Below are positions 27,721 to 36,182 of a stretch of 64,000 nucleotides of DNA, piece after piece (within the stretch, counting starts at the first letter, position 1; the number at the start of each line of letters is the position of its first letter). Below the pieces are notes generated by a model. The model did not search any database. It was given only the letters and a program-made list of their open reading frames with translations, and was not told the origin of the DNA. Position numbers and translations under genes: made by a program. Origin of the DNA: Sphingobacteriaceae bacterium (lineage in GTDB: Bacteria > Bacteroidota > Bacteroidia > Sphingobacteriales > Sphingobacteriaceae). Where the stretch lies: the NCBI GenBank assembly GCA_014380615.1, contig JACMJM010000013.1:62001-126000 (forward strand), read 5' to 3'.

Positions 27721-29175
27721 ATGCAAGATAAAGACTTTATTGTGAATGTTGGTCCTCAGAGTACATTCAACAGGTCGGGAAACTATCAAACACTACCGGA
27801 TGATTTAGATGAAATGTTTGAGAAGTTCCAATTAAATTCTGTTAAAAAAATAGCTGTTTTTTTTCATGGAGGGTTGGTAAATGAAACGTCAGGCTTACAT
27901 TCTGCCAGAAATATGGCTCCTTATTTGAAGGAGGCAGGATATACTCCGGTGTGTTTTGTTTGGGAGACGGGCTTAATAGAAACAATAGGGACAAATATTT
28001 CCAAAATCTCACAAACACGATTGTTTCATAAACTTCTAAAGTTAATACTCAAAAAAGTATCTGATAAAATCGGCTTCGAATCTGAGGTCGGCAGAGGTAA
28101 CGGCAGTGCTCCCATAACAGATACAGAAATTGAGCATGAATTATCTACGCCGAATCCTTTTGCTGAATTCAAGCGCGAGCGAAGTAATCCAAGCGATAGA
28201 GGAGCCACGAATCTAACGGATCTTGCTAATCGAAGGGTTGTCTTACAATCAGAATTACAGACAGAAATCAGAATTTCGATTGAAAGCGACTTTGAGTTTC
28301 GGCAATCGATTGAACAAACAAAGTTAAATCTTGGGGGAGTAGAAGCAGGGGGGAGAGGTTTTATCGATCTTACCTCATTTATTATTCATACGGCGAGCAT
28401 TGCCTACAGGATAATTTCTAGGTTTATAGAAAAAAGAGACCACGATTTGTATCCCACCGTAGTGGAGGAAATCCTCCGAGAGTTTTACATTGCAGAAGTG
28501 GGAGCATGGGTATGGAAATCTATGAAGGACAAATCTGATGAAATGTGGACCTCCAATGGTGGACGTATAGGGTTAAATCAGTATGTAGGTAGATACTTTT
28601 TAGATAAGTTAGCAGCGTATAAACAGCGAAATCCCGAGACGGAAATCAGTTTAATAGGGCATAGTGCGGGGGCAATCGCTATTTGCAATTTGATAAAGCA
28701 TACTTCTTTTTTACCATTTAAATTTACTTATGAACATATTATATTATTAGCGCCAGCCTGTAGAACTGACGTTTTCGAGAATGAAATTCTTAACAGACCC
28801 AATATGTTTAAAAGTATTCGGGTGTTTACAATGAGCGATAAATTTGAATGCAAAGATTTGTTGGTTCCCTATTTTTATACGCATTCATTGTTGTATCTAA
28901 TCTCAGGAGTTCTTGAAGAGGAAGGTGATGCATACGATGCTTATATTCTTGGTATGGAACGACATTGTAATTTCTGCTTACCTTATAATATTCCAACGCT
29001 GTCCAATCTTCATGAATATTTATTTGAAGAGGAAAAAAATAGAATATCCTTTTCCGTTACGTTAGATTCGGTTCCGAAAGGAATGCATTCCACAGCCCAA
29101 AAGCATGGTGATTTTGATGAAAATTTGCCTACTCTAAGAAGCCTCCAATTTCTTTTAAACCCACTAGAAAATTAA
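27721..29175 (+). CDS. Alpha/beta-hydrolase linked to a caspase-like protease
   Basis: 484 aa from the ATG at 27721 (a TTG lies 6 nt earlier). No signal peptide. Residues ~40-60 give an oxyanion-type turn (KIAVFFHGGLV), and the nucleophile elbow GHSAGA holds Ser315. A conserved His may lie in the C-terminal segment (MHSTAQKHGDF). A ~150-residue insert between these elements is helical and charged. The fold is that of a lipase or esterase acting in the cytosol. Its gene is followed after 1 nt by the caspase-like gene and then the 550-aa gene, so the three form one operon. In defence islands such hydrolases often serve as effectors or as targets of a partner protease; which applies here is unknown. 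Confidence 0.75.
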   Translation: MQDKDFIVNVGPQSTFNRSGNYQTLPDDLDEMFEKFQLNSVKKIAVFFHGGLVNETSGLHSARNMAPYLKEAGYTPVCFVWETGLIETIGTNISKISQTRLFHKLLKLILKKVSDKIGFESEVGRGNGSAPITDTEIEHELSTPNPFAEFKRERSNPSDRGATNLTDLANRRVVLQSELQTEIRISIESDFEFRQSIEQTKLNLGGVEAGGRGFIDLTSFIIHTASIAYRIISRFIEKRDHDLYPTVVEEILREFYIAEVGAWVWKSMKDKSDEMWTSNGGRIGLNQYVGRYFLDKLAAYKQRNPETEISLIGHSAGAIAICNLIKHTSFLPFKFTYEHIILLAPACRTDVFENEILNRPNMFKSIRVFTMSDKFECKDLLVPYFYTHSLLYLISGVLEEEGDAYDAYILGMERHCNFCLPYNIPTLSNLHEYLFEEEKNRISFSVTLDSVPKGMHSTAQKHGDFDENLPTLRSLQFLLNPLEN

Positions 29176-29176
29176 A

Positions 29177-29956
29177 ATGTCAAGGTATGCCATCGTTATA
29201 GGTATAAATGATTATACTCCTACTGAAAGGCTGGGGCTTAAAACATTATCGGGAGCTATTAAAGATGCCGAACGAATGTCGGAATGGTTAATCACTCTTG
29301 GAGGGGTACCTGCCGAAAATTGCCATCTGATCACATCAACGGCAGATCCTTTAAATCCAATTAAAGATATTGTTGATACTGCTATCAATAATATAGTAAT
29401 TAAAGTAGCGGAAAACGCAATGGATGCAGACCGGCTATACTTTTATTTCGCTGGGCATGGATTAGGTGTAGATTTTGATCTAGAAAATACGGGGTTATGC
29501 ATGGCTAATTGGAGTGACTATTTTGGGGATGCAGCTTCATTGTCGTCTCAGGCATATAAAAGAAAATTTTTGAGTGAAGGCTTATTTAAGGAAGTGGTGA
29601 TTTGGATGGATTGTTGTCGTACAGTAAAAGTATCGTTGAATCCTGCAGGCCCCCCTCGGATTTTCTTACGTGGGCCCAATAACCAACCTAAATGGTATAT
29701 GGCCTATGGTACTCAATATCAGAAGCAGGCATTTGAAGCTGCTTTAATGCCAGAAGAAATGCGGGGAATTTTCACAAAGGTTCTACTAGACGGTTTAAAC
29801 GGAGCGGCGAAGCATGATGAAGGTGGAATTACCTCAGCGAATCTCTCAGATTATCTTGAACTAAACGTCCCACTAGAGGCGCAAAATGCAGGGTTTTCTC
29901 AGTATCCCGAAATATCCAGTAATTTAACTTCAGCAAAACCGATGCTATTTGTTTAG
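29177..29956 (+). CDS. Caspase-like cysteine protease (peptidase C14)
   Basis: 259 aa consisting almost wholly of a C14 domain. It opens with YAIVIGINDY and the GAIKDAERM segment. The catalytic His94 lies in YFYFAGHGLG and the catalytic Cys in VVIWMDCCRT (Cys147 by analogy with DxC-type metacaspases; Cys146 is adjacent). Bacterial members cut after basic or acidic residues and, in conflict systems, are activated on infection to kill the cell or to process a partner. No sensor domain is fused, so sensing may fall to the 550-aa partner encoded 18 nt downstream. The GHG and DCC motifs are intact, so it is probably active. Confidence 0.88.
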   Translation: MSRYAIVIGINDYTPTERLGLKTLSGAIKDAERMSEWLITLGGVPAENCHLITSTADPLNPIKDIVDTAINNIVIKVAENAMDADRLYFYFAGHGLGVDFDLENTGLCMANWSDYFGDAASLSSQAYKRKFLSEGLFKEVVIWMDCCRTVKVSLNPAGPPRIFLRGPNNQPKWYMAYGTQYQKQAFEAALMPEEMRGIFTKVLLDGLNGAAKHDEGGITSANLSDYLELNVPLEAQNAGFSQYPEISSNLTSAKPMLFV

Positions 29957-29974
29957 CTTTTCGATTCTTATTAT

Positions 29975-31627
29975 ATGGAAACATTTGACAATACAATGGA
30001 TACGTTAGCTGGCGATAAACCTCAGAACTTCGAGCTTACGGTTATAATGGATAGCTTTTTTAGTTACTATGCGAAGCTTTGGATATTCAACGAGTTTGGA
30101 AAACTTTTGCACAAGCCTGCAAAAGAAGCCGGCTATTTTAGACACTTTAGCCTTGTCAAAGGAACTTACATCCTGCGTGTAGAGATCAGTGGCCAAGTAG
30201 CCGATAACAAAGTTGATCTGAAAACAAATATGACGTTCAGTATAGGAAGTGTTAGTCATGCAGAATATTCCAAACTGAAAGTGCCTGGTATGTATTCCTC
30301 TGCACCATTAAGAGGAGTTATAAATTATATCTCGTCCCATGATTATTATACCAAAGCAGCGGTAGCAATAAGTAAACAGAATACCTTTATACCAAAGACC
30401 GAAGGTTCAAAGAAATCGGGATTGTTTATATTTCTCAGATATCCGAGTGCTGAGATATATGAAAAAATTTTTGACAAAGTACAATGGAAGGATTTTGCCT
30501 TACTTGATCAAAATGAAAAGATAATTGTAAAATTTCCGAACGGAACTGTTGATGACCCGAAGACTGGCTTTATAGGATTCAGTGCCTTTTTAGCTCCAGG
30601 CTTATATTTTTTAAGATATCAAGGGCGTAATAAGCGTATGATGCCTATCTATGTTTATGAAAGTTGGTATACACAACTTTTTATGACCGTTACAGACGAG
30701 CCACTTTGGGGGTCCACTAGAATGTTTATTTCGGAAAAGCGTGCGTTCAACCCTTCAGATAAGTATCAACCCTATATTGATATTTGTCTAGATAAATTAC
30801 AAAATAACGATTTCACGATAGACAACAATTTATTAGAAAATATTGCATTTGGCAAATATACATCCCCCATGTTAGGTCTACTTGGAGCCTATCTTTATCT
30901 TACTGGTAAGGAGAGACAAAATGACGGATTATTTAAAAATATTGTTAGAAATCTTCAGAATAAGATTTTAAAAAACAGTCAGGATTCTCCTGATATTTGG
31001 GCTCTTAATTTATTGAGTTACCAACACTTTCGAGAAACGATATCAACGAACGAGAAAGCCTCTATTAATGGAACCCCTACCCTCAGAATCGCTTTTGATA
31101 CTATTAGGAAAGCTGCACTCACCTATCAATGGCTTGTTCCAGAGAATAGTTTAAATGATTATATTTCAGAAAACCAATATTTTGATTCCCCCTATAATAC
31201 TTTTAAACCATTTTTTCATAATAAGCAACTTAAGCAATCACCTATTAAAAAATCGAGTAGAGTTCCACGAAGAGATGATGACATGCAAATAGATGATTAC
31301 TTTTCGACTAAATTTATAACTTCCTGGGATATTAAATCACATGAGTTTAAGGCAGATGATTATCAGCTTCTTCAAGCGGCGTTAGACCACGCACAAGATT
31401 CTGGTTTAAATATCTCATCTGCACAAGATGAAAACAAAGTTCCATCGGAAACACGGCTAGCCTATTATCGTTCTTTATTATTAAATCCTGAGCGTGTTGG
31501 GGTCATTGGCTGTGCTATTATAAACGAATTAATTGCCAATCCATCCACAGATTCTTATAAGATAGCAGATCGTATAAAATTGCCAGTAAACACAGTAAAT
31601 AGGATAGTGAAAAGTTTAAATTTATAA
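29975..31627 (+). CDS. Unknown protein of the caspase operon with a C-terminal HTH-like end
   Basis: 550 aa, no signal. The N-terminal ~110 residues look like a beta-sandwich (FELTVIMDSFFSYYAKLWIF; GTYILRVEISGQVADNK), a second strand-rich part follows, then a helical middle (LQNKILKNSQDSPDIWALNL). The last ~50 residues (IADRIKLPVNTVNRIVKSLN) look like a small winged helix. I do not recognise a family. The position as third gene behind a hydrolase and a caspase suggests a sensor, scaffold or substrate of the protease. Spacing 18 nt from the caspase gene; it converges on the helicase gene with a 17-nt gap. Confidence 0.7.
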   Translation: METFDNTMDTLAGDKPQNFELTVIMDSFFSYYAKLWIFNEFGKLLHKPAKEAGYFRHFSLVKGTYILRVEISGQVADNKVDLKTNMTFSIGSVSHAEYSKLKVPGMYSSAPLRGVINYISSHDYYTKAAVAISKQNTFIPKTEGSKKSGLFIFLRYPSAEIYEKIFDKVQWKDFALLDQNEKIIVKFPNGTVDDPKTGFIGFSAFLAPGLYFLRYQGRNKRMMPIYVYESWYTQLFMTVTDEPLWGSTRMFISEKRAFNPSDKYQPYIDICLDKLQNNDFTIDNNLLENIAFGKYTSPMLGLLGAYLYLTGKERQNDGLFKNIVRNLQNKILKNSQDSPDIWALNLLSYQHFRETISTNEKASINGTPTLRIAFDTIRKAALTYQWLVPENSLNDYISENQYFDSPYNTFKPFFHNKQLKQSPIKKSSRVPRRDDDMQIDDYFSTKFITSWDIKSHEFKADDYQLLQAALDHAQDSGLNISSAQDENKVPSETRLAYYRSLLLNPERVGVIGCAIINELIANPSTDSYKIADRIKLPVNTVNRIVKSLNL

Positions 31628-31644
31628 TTAATATTAACACACGG

Positions 31645-33837
31645 TTATGGGGTCTTTGAACTGTCACTGTTTTTATATAACCAGTGATTTATAGCTAATC
31701 GTATTTCAAAAAAAGAGTACGATGGCCCTAATCTTTCTTTAACTGTGTTTACTTCAGGCTCGGTGTCATTTATCGTCAAAAGGATTTCCTGTAATTTCTC
31801 AAATCCAATAACATTCCCCGCCTCTATCTCCCCGGATTTTACATATTCTGCGATATGCGCCTCAACTGTATAAGTCGACATATCCCTTTGACGGGCAATT
31901 TCCGAAATGGAGTTTCCTTTTATAAAAAGTTCATATGTGGCTTTTTTGCTTCGGTTAGTCTTCTCAGGTTTTTCTTTTGTTGTCTTTACTGGCTGCTGAA
32001 TGGACCGTGGGGTTTTAATATATTTCTTAATTAACTCCACAAACTTAGGTTGATCCTCAAGGATTTTGCTGCTTGATACTTCTTTAAGAAATATAAAGTC
32101 CTGTTTCTTTAGTTCTATTAGATGTTGAATTGATTGAAGTGCCTCAGTGTGTTTTTTATTCAGTTTTGGGGTTTTCAAAAAGGTAATCTGAATAGGGTTA
32201 ACTAAATCTTCGTCCAATCTTTTTAAGAAGTAATCACATGCGATATTGACCCTATTTGGAATTTTAAGATAATGCTTAGCCTTAAAAAGAGTAATTAATT
32301 GTTGTTCAAATTTTTCCAGAGTTTCATTATTGGAAAGCATTTTCTGGGATGCGGTTCTAACGTTAAAGTGAGTAGAGGCTTGACTAATACTGCTCAGAGT
32401 TGAATTATTAAGATGATTATATAATATATTGAAGGACATAAGGTCGCAAATCAAAGTGGCCAAAAATTTCTCTTGTTCATCTGGAAGATTTCGTTTTAAG
32501 ACTTCAATACTTACCGGCTTGATGTACGATACAATTTCTTTACTTGATCTTAAACTTTCTGTTCCAATTTTCGATGTTAAAGTCAAGCCTTCTAGGGACT
32601 GAACCCTACTTAGAGCCACATAAACCTGGCCTGGAGCAAAAGAATTTCCTGCATCTATAATCGCATTTTTAAAAGTCAACCCTTGACTTTTATGGATAGT
32701 AACTGCCCAAGCAAGTTTTATCGGATACTGTACGTATTGCCCTGTTTCTATTTGTTCCAATCTCATCTGTTCAGGGCTGTATTTGTAATCAAACGAAGAC
32801 CAAGTTGATTTTTGCAATAAAACTCCGCTTCCATCAGGAAAAACAAGTTCAATCCCCTCCTTAGAAATATCTTGAACCGTACCAATTTTTCCATTGTAAA
32901 AGCGTCGATCATCCCCGGCATCATTCTTTGTAAGCATAACTTGTGCTCCTTTTTTAATCTTCAAATATCTTTCCGCAGGCAGAGCGATATCTCTAATTGT
33001 TCCAATGATGGTGCCTTCTAGAACATGTTCTTCGTTGGTAATAGATTCAAGTCGAGAATCATTTATTTTTTCAGCATCAGCGTTATGCGAAGTGATAGTA
33101 ATAATGGAAGGATGTTCATTCAATGGCATAGTGATATGTCGCTGATTCAATGTCCTAAGTGAATGTTCAGTCACTGTATTATTACGGATCTGGTTTAGGA
33201 TTTCAAGAAACGAATCGTCAGCTTGTCTAAAAACTTTATTTAATTCTATTTGAAGCAATGGATGATCTCGAATAACATTTGCGGAAAAGAAGTAAGGTGA
33301 GTTGTAACTTTTGTTAAGTAGATCCCAATCTTCCTTTTTTATAACAGGTGGCAGTTGATAAAGATCGCCGATTACCAGCAATTGTACACCTCCAAACGCT
33401 TTATTTATTGATCTTACATTTCTTAAAATTTGATCTATCATATCTAATTGGTCGCATCGAACCATAGATACTTCATCTATAATAAGCAATTCAAGTCTTT
33501 TGATTAAAGATGTCTTGTCTTGTGAATAATTCAAATCCTTTATAACTTCATTGGTGGATTTGAATCTTGGATTACGGACGCCAAGGGTGTTTTCAGGGAT
33601 ATAAAAGAGGGGGGGAAGCTGAAATAAGGAGTTGATAGTAACTCCCTTAGCGTTCATCGCAGCAACCCCAGTAGGGGCTAATGTGATTTGAATTTTTTCT
33701 GTACTCTTTTGCAGGTTTTTCAAAAAAGTAGTCTTACCAGTTCCCGCTTTTCCGGTCAAGAATATATTACTTGCGGTATTTTCTATATATGAATATATAA
33801 CTTCCAAAAGTTCAGATTCAAGTAAACCGTCTTTCAT
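31645..33837 (-). CDS. Pif1/RecD-like superfamily 1B helicase with C-terminal HTH
   Basis: 730 aa. Motif I GKAGTGKT (residues 29-36), motif Ia TLAPTGVAAMNAKG, motif II LLIIDEVSMV, motif III VIGDLYQLPPV, and the C-terminal motif set KLAWAVTIHKSQGLTF and GQVYVALSRVQSLEG. It is a 5'-3' DNA helicase of the Pif1 type. The segment ~630-690 (YELFIKGNSISEIARQRDMS) is a helix-turn-helix 40-type domain found at the end of some RecQ and Pif1 relatives. Its gene lies divergent from the Argonaute operon (134 nt) and next to the caspase operon, so it could unwind DNA for the Argonaute system or serve element replication. Confidence 0.9.
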   Translation of the reverse strand: MKDGLLESELLEVIYSYIENTASNIFLTGKAGTGKTTFLKNLQKSTEKIQITLAPTGVAAMNAKGVTINSLFQLPPLFYIPENTLGVRNPRFKSTNEVIKDLNYSQDKTSLIKRLELLIIDEVSMVRCDQLDMIDQILRNVRSINKAFGGVQLLVIGDLYQLPPVIKKEDWDLLNKSYNSPYFFSANVIRDHPLLQIELNKVFRQADDSFLEILNQIRNNTVTEHSLRTLNQRHITMPLNEHPSIITITSHNADAEKINDSRLESITNEEHVLEGTIIGTIRDIALPAERYLKIKKGAQVMLTKNDAGDDRRFYNGKIGTVQDISKEGIELVFPDGSGVLLQKSTWSSFDYKYSPEQMRLEQIETGQYVQYPIKLAWAVTIHKSQGLTFKNAIIDAGNSFAPGQVYVALSRVQSLEGLTLTSKIGTESLRSSKEIVSYIKPVSIEVLKRNLPDEQEKFLATLICDLMSFNILYNHLNNSTLSSISQASTHFNVRTASQKMLSNNETLEKFEQQLITLFKAKHYLKIPNRVNIACDYFLKRLDEDLVNPIQITFLKTPKLNKKHTEALQSIQHLIELKKQDFIFLKEVSSSKILEDQPKFVELIKKYIKTPRSIQQPVKTTKEKPEKTNRSKKATYELFIKGNSISEIARQRDMSTYTVEAHIAEYVKSGEIEAGNVIGFEKLQEILLTINDTEPEVNTVKERLGPSYSFFEIRLAINHWLYKNSDSSKTP

Positions 33838-33912
33838 TAGACAAATTTATTTTAATTTTTGGTGGAACTGGCTAAGTTTCGACTGAATAGGCGAGTATAT
33901 ACTAAATTTGAG

Positions 33913-33931
33913 TTGAATAGTTCATATTCAA
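33913..33931. promoter_or_regulatory. Palindromic operator-like site between helicase and sigma genes
   Basis: TTGAATA-GTTCA-TATTCAA, a perfect 7-bp inverted repeat in the 134-nt divergent gap. A suitable target for the small regulator encoded in the operon, or for the sigma factor's own promoter. Confidence 0.4.
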
Positions 33932-33971
33932 AATCTTATGTAACCTGTTTGCATTATCTATAATATAAGCA

Positions 33972-34583
33972 ATGAAGAGCTATAAAGAAATAATTGATAA
34001 AGTTATAACAAAGGATCCTACCGGACTCAGAGATCTATATGAAGCCTATGGAAAGAGCTTCTATGCTTATTCAATTAAAAGGTGGCAGCTTACTGAGGAT
34101 GACGCTTGGGATATTGTCTATAAAACATTAGAAACGCTAATTCTTAAATTGTCTAATTATGAATTTGAGTCCCAAGCAAAGTTTGAAGGTTTCCTGTATA
34201 CTGTACTCGTTAATTTTATAAGACAGCATTTCAGGTCTAGAAGGGTGAAAGACCAACAAGAAATGAAATACGTGGATTTAGACACACAAGATGGCATTTC
34301 TACTGACATTAATCAAAAACTAAATGAGGCTTCTTTTAACGAATATTATAGTGCGGAGGTAATTGAAAGTTCGTCTTTGTTATTGCTTAAAGATGCGTTA
34401 AATAAATTAGAGGTAGTTGACCGGGATATTCTTTTGCTAAGAGCTCAAAATTACTCATATGAGGAAATTGCGTCATTTTTAAAAATTGATAATAATCAGT
34501 TGAAAGTTAAGCACCATCGTGCTAAAAAAAAATTAGTTGATATGTTAAAAATATCTGAATCAAATACTACTAGCAATGAATAA
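33972..34583 (+). CDS. ECF-type sigma-70 family factor heading the Argonaute operon
   Basis: 203 aa with sigma region 2 (LRDLYEAYGKSFYAYSIKRW, DAWDIVYKTLETLILKL, FLYTVLVNFIRQHFRSRR) and region 4 (LNKLEVVDRDILLLRAQNYS, YEEIASFLKI, KVKHHRAKKKLVDML). It lacks regions 1 and 3, as ECF factors do. It would direct RNA polymerase to a small set of promoters, most simply the operon itself. No anti-sigma membrane protein follows. Instead the stop overlaps the next gene by 8 nt (ATGAATAA), so that product is the likely partner. A dedicated sigma factor at the head of an Argonaute locus is unusual to my knowledge. Confidence 0.85.
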   Translation: MKSYKEIIDKVITKDPTGLRDLYEAYGKSFYAYSIKRWQLTEDDAWDIVYKTLETLILKLSNYEFESQAKFEGFLYTVLVNFIRQHFRSRRVKDQQEMKYVDLDTQDGISTDINQKLNEASFNEYYSAEVIESSSLLLLKDALNKLEVVDRDILLLRAQNYSYEEIASFLKIDNNQLKVKHHRAKKKLVDMLKISESNTTSNE

Positions 34584-35172
34584 TATTGATATCATAGATG
34601 AAGCTTTAAGGATCGTATATCTCGAGAATGCTAAGATTTTAGAGAATGTTAACCAGGAAAAGGAGCTAGAGTTAATACTTCATCAGTCCGATTCTTATGA
34701 GATGAGTTTTGAAATGAGTAGCCTTCTTTTACAAAAGTTAGAAGATGTAGCATTTTCCATGTCATTTGGAGAAGTTCTAAAACAAAAACTTAAGGATATG
34801 TCAATGGCCGAAGTAGCTTTGTCACAGCAGACAAAGCTTCCTTTGCCCGTAATAGCAAGCCTTTTAAGTGATAGTATTTATACGAATAACGTCCCTATTG
34901 TTATATTGAAGAATCTTTTAAATGTTCTAAAAATCAATTTTGAAGCTGCTGAAAAATCAATTAGAAAAACGTTTGAAATCCTCCAGAGCAGGGATGTAGA
35001 CACTGCATTGATATCTGGCTTAAATCCTATCTATCGAAAAGGATTGTTTATTTCTAAAGAGACGCTTTCATCAGTCTCTAATCGCAATGAGGGAAAAGAA
35101 TTGTATGAAAATAAGGAGTCAATGGAGAAGTATCTTAACAGACTAGAAGAACTTTTAAATACAAATAACTAA
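34576..35172 (+). CDS. Unknown HTH-like partner of the sigma factor
   Basis: 198 aa, soluble and helical. Residues ~75-125 (MSFGEVLKQKLKDMSMAEVA; KLPLPVIASLLSDSIYTNNV) have the spacing of an XRE-like helix-turn-helix but match only loosely. The C-terminus is charged. The 8-nt overlap with the sigma gene and 1-nt overlap with the nuclease gene (TAATG) indicate coupled translation. It may be a cytosolic anti-sigma factor or a repressor of the locus; not recognised as a family. Confidence 0.6.
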   Translation: MNNIDIIDEALRIVYLENAKILENVNQEKELELILHQSDSYEMSFEMSSLLLQKLEDVAFSMSFGEVLKQKLKDMSMAEVALSQQTKLPLPVIASLLSDSIYTNNVPIVILKNLLNVLKINFEAAEKSIRKTFEILQSRDVDTALISGLNPIYRKGLFISKETLSSVSNRNEGKELYENKESMEKYLNRLEELLNTNN

Positions 35173-36182
35173 TGTCTGATTTTGTAAGTTGGTCATACTC
35201 TACAGTCAATACATTAAAGCAATGTAATCGTAAATATTACTTTGCCTCTGTTTTGGCGACTCATGGACGTAAAGTTCCTTTACGCAGAAAAGCGTATGAG
35301 CTTAGATGTATGCAAAACTTACAGATGTGGCGGGGAAGTGTAGTTGACAAGTTTATGGAGTTAATGGTTATTCCTGCAATACGTGACAAGAAGGAATTAG
35401 ACTTTGAGATGCTTTCAAATCAAGCAGTTGAAATGGCTGCTACACAGTTTAAATACTCGCAAAATCAATTCTATAAAAATCCTGAACAAAAGAAGGGAGA
35501 TGTGGATAGTTCTTTCTGCATACTCAATATACATGAGGTTAATATGCCATTTCAGGAGAGCGAATTAGTTGAAAGTTACTCTATAATTAAGGAGGCTATC
35601 AAGAATATCCCTACAATTCAAATGCCTGACGGGAAATTATTAATTGATTTTTTAAAAGAATGTAATGGGCTCACTCCGAATGTTAACAATTATATAGTTG
35701 AAATAGAAGGCACTAGGCTGAAGCCCCAAATGGATTTACTAGCTATGTCAAATTGGAAACCAGTGGTAATAGACTGGAAACTTTCAGCTAGTTATACCTC
35801 AGATTATTCGAGGCAGTTGATTATTTGTGGATTGACAGTCTATTTAAAACGACAACAGAGGACAGATAAGCCAGCTTATATATATGAGGATATCAAACTA
35901 TATGAGGTCAATCTTCTAAAATGTCAAGTAAAAGAACATGAATTTATAGCTGATCGAATTAATGAAGTGATCGATTACATGACTTTGACAAGTCGGGATA
36001 TAAGATTATTAACAAAATCAGACGACAAAGAAATTGACATAGAAAATTTTGAGTTAACTGATGATGAAGGGTTATGTGCTACCTGTAATTTTCAAACCTT
36101 ATGCTCTTATTTATTAATTAATAATAACCAATACGATGAGAAATCATACATTGAATCTGTACAAAATACACAACTTGTCTGA
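35172..36182 (+). CDS. Cas4/AddB-like PD-(D/E)XK nuclease with iron-sulfur cluster
   Basis: 336 aa. It opens like Cas4 and RecB-family nucleases (SWSYSTVNTLKQCNRKYYF). The nuclease core has Asp188 (PQMDLLAM), Asp201-Trp-Lys203 (VVIDWKLS) and Gln215 (YSRQLIICGL), the D...hDxK...Q pattern. Cys18 with the C-terminal triplet Cys302, Cys305, Cys311 (CATCNFQTLC, spacing C-x2-C-x5-C) is the AddB/Cas4 iron-sulfur staple. It likely trims or cuts single-stranded DNA. No cas1, cas2 or CRISPR array is near, so the partner is the Argonaute, whose start lies inside its 3' end. It could supply or process guide DNA. Confidence 0.85.
   Translation: MSDFVSWSYSTVNTLKQCNRKYYFASVLATHGRKVPLRRKAYELRCMQNLQMWRGSVVDKFMELMVIPAIRDKKELDFEMLSNQAVEMAATQFKYSQNQFYKNPEQKKGDVDSSFCILNIHEVNMPFQESELVESYSIIKEAIKNIPTIQMPDGKLLIDFLKECNGLTPNVNNYIVEIEGTRLKPQMDLLAMSNWKPVVIDWKLSASYTSDYSRQLIICGLTVYLKRQQRTDKPAYIYEDIKLYEVNLLKCQVKEHEFIADRINEVIDYMTLTSRDIRLLTKSDDKEIDIENFELTDDEGLCATCNFQTLCSYLLINNNQYDEKSYIESVQNTQLV

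Noticed and set aside
35172..36182. Cas4-like gene as a sign of a CRISPR adaptation module
   Set aside because: No cas1, cas2, effector or array in the window; the operon partner is an Argonaute.
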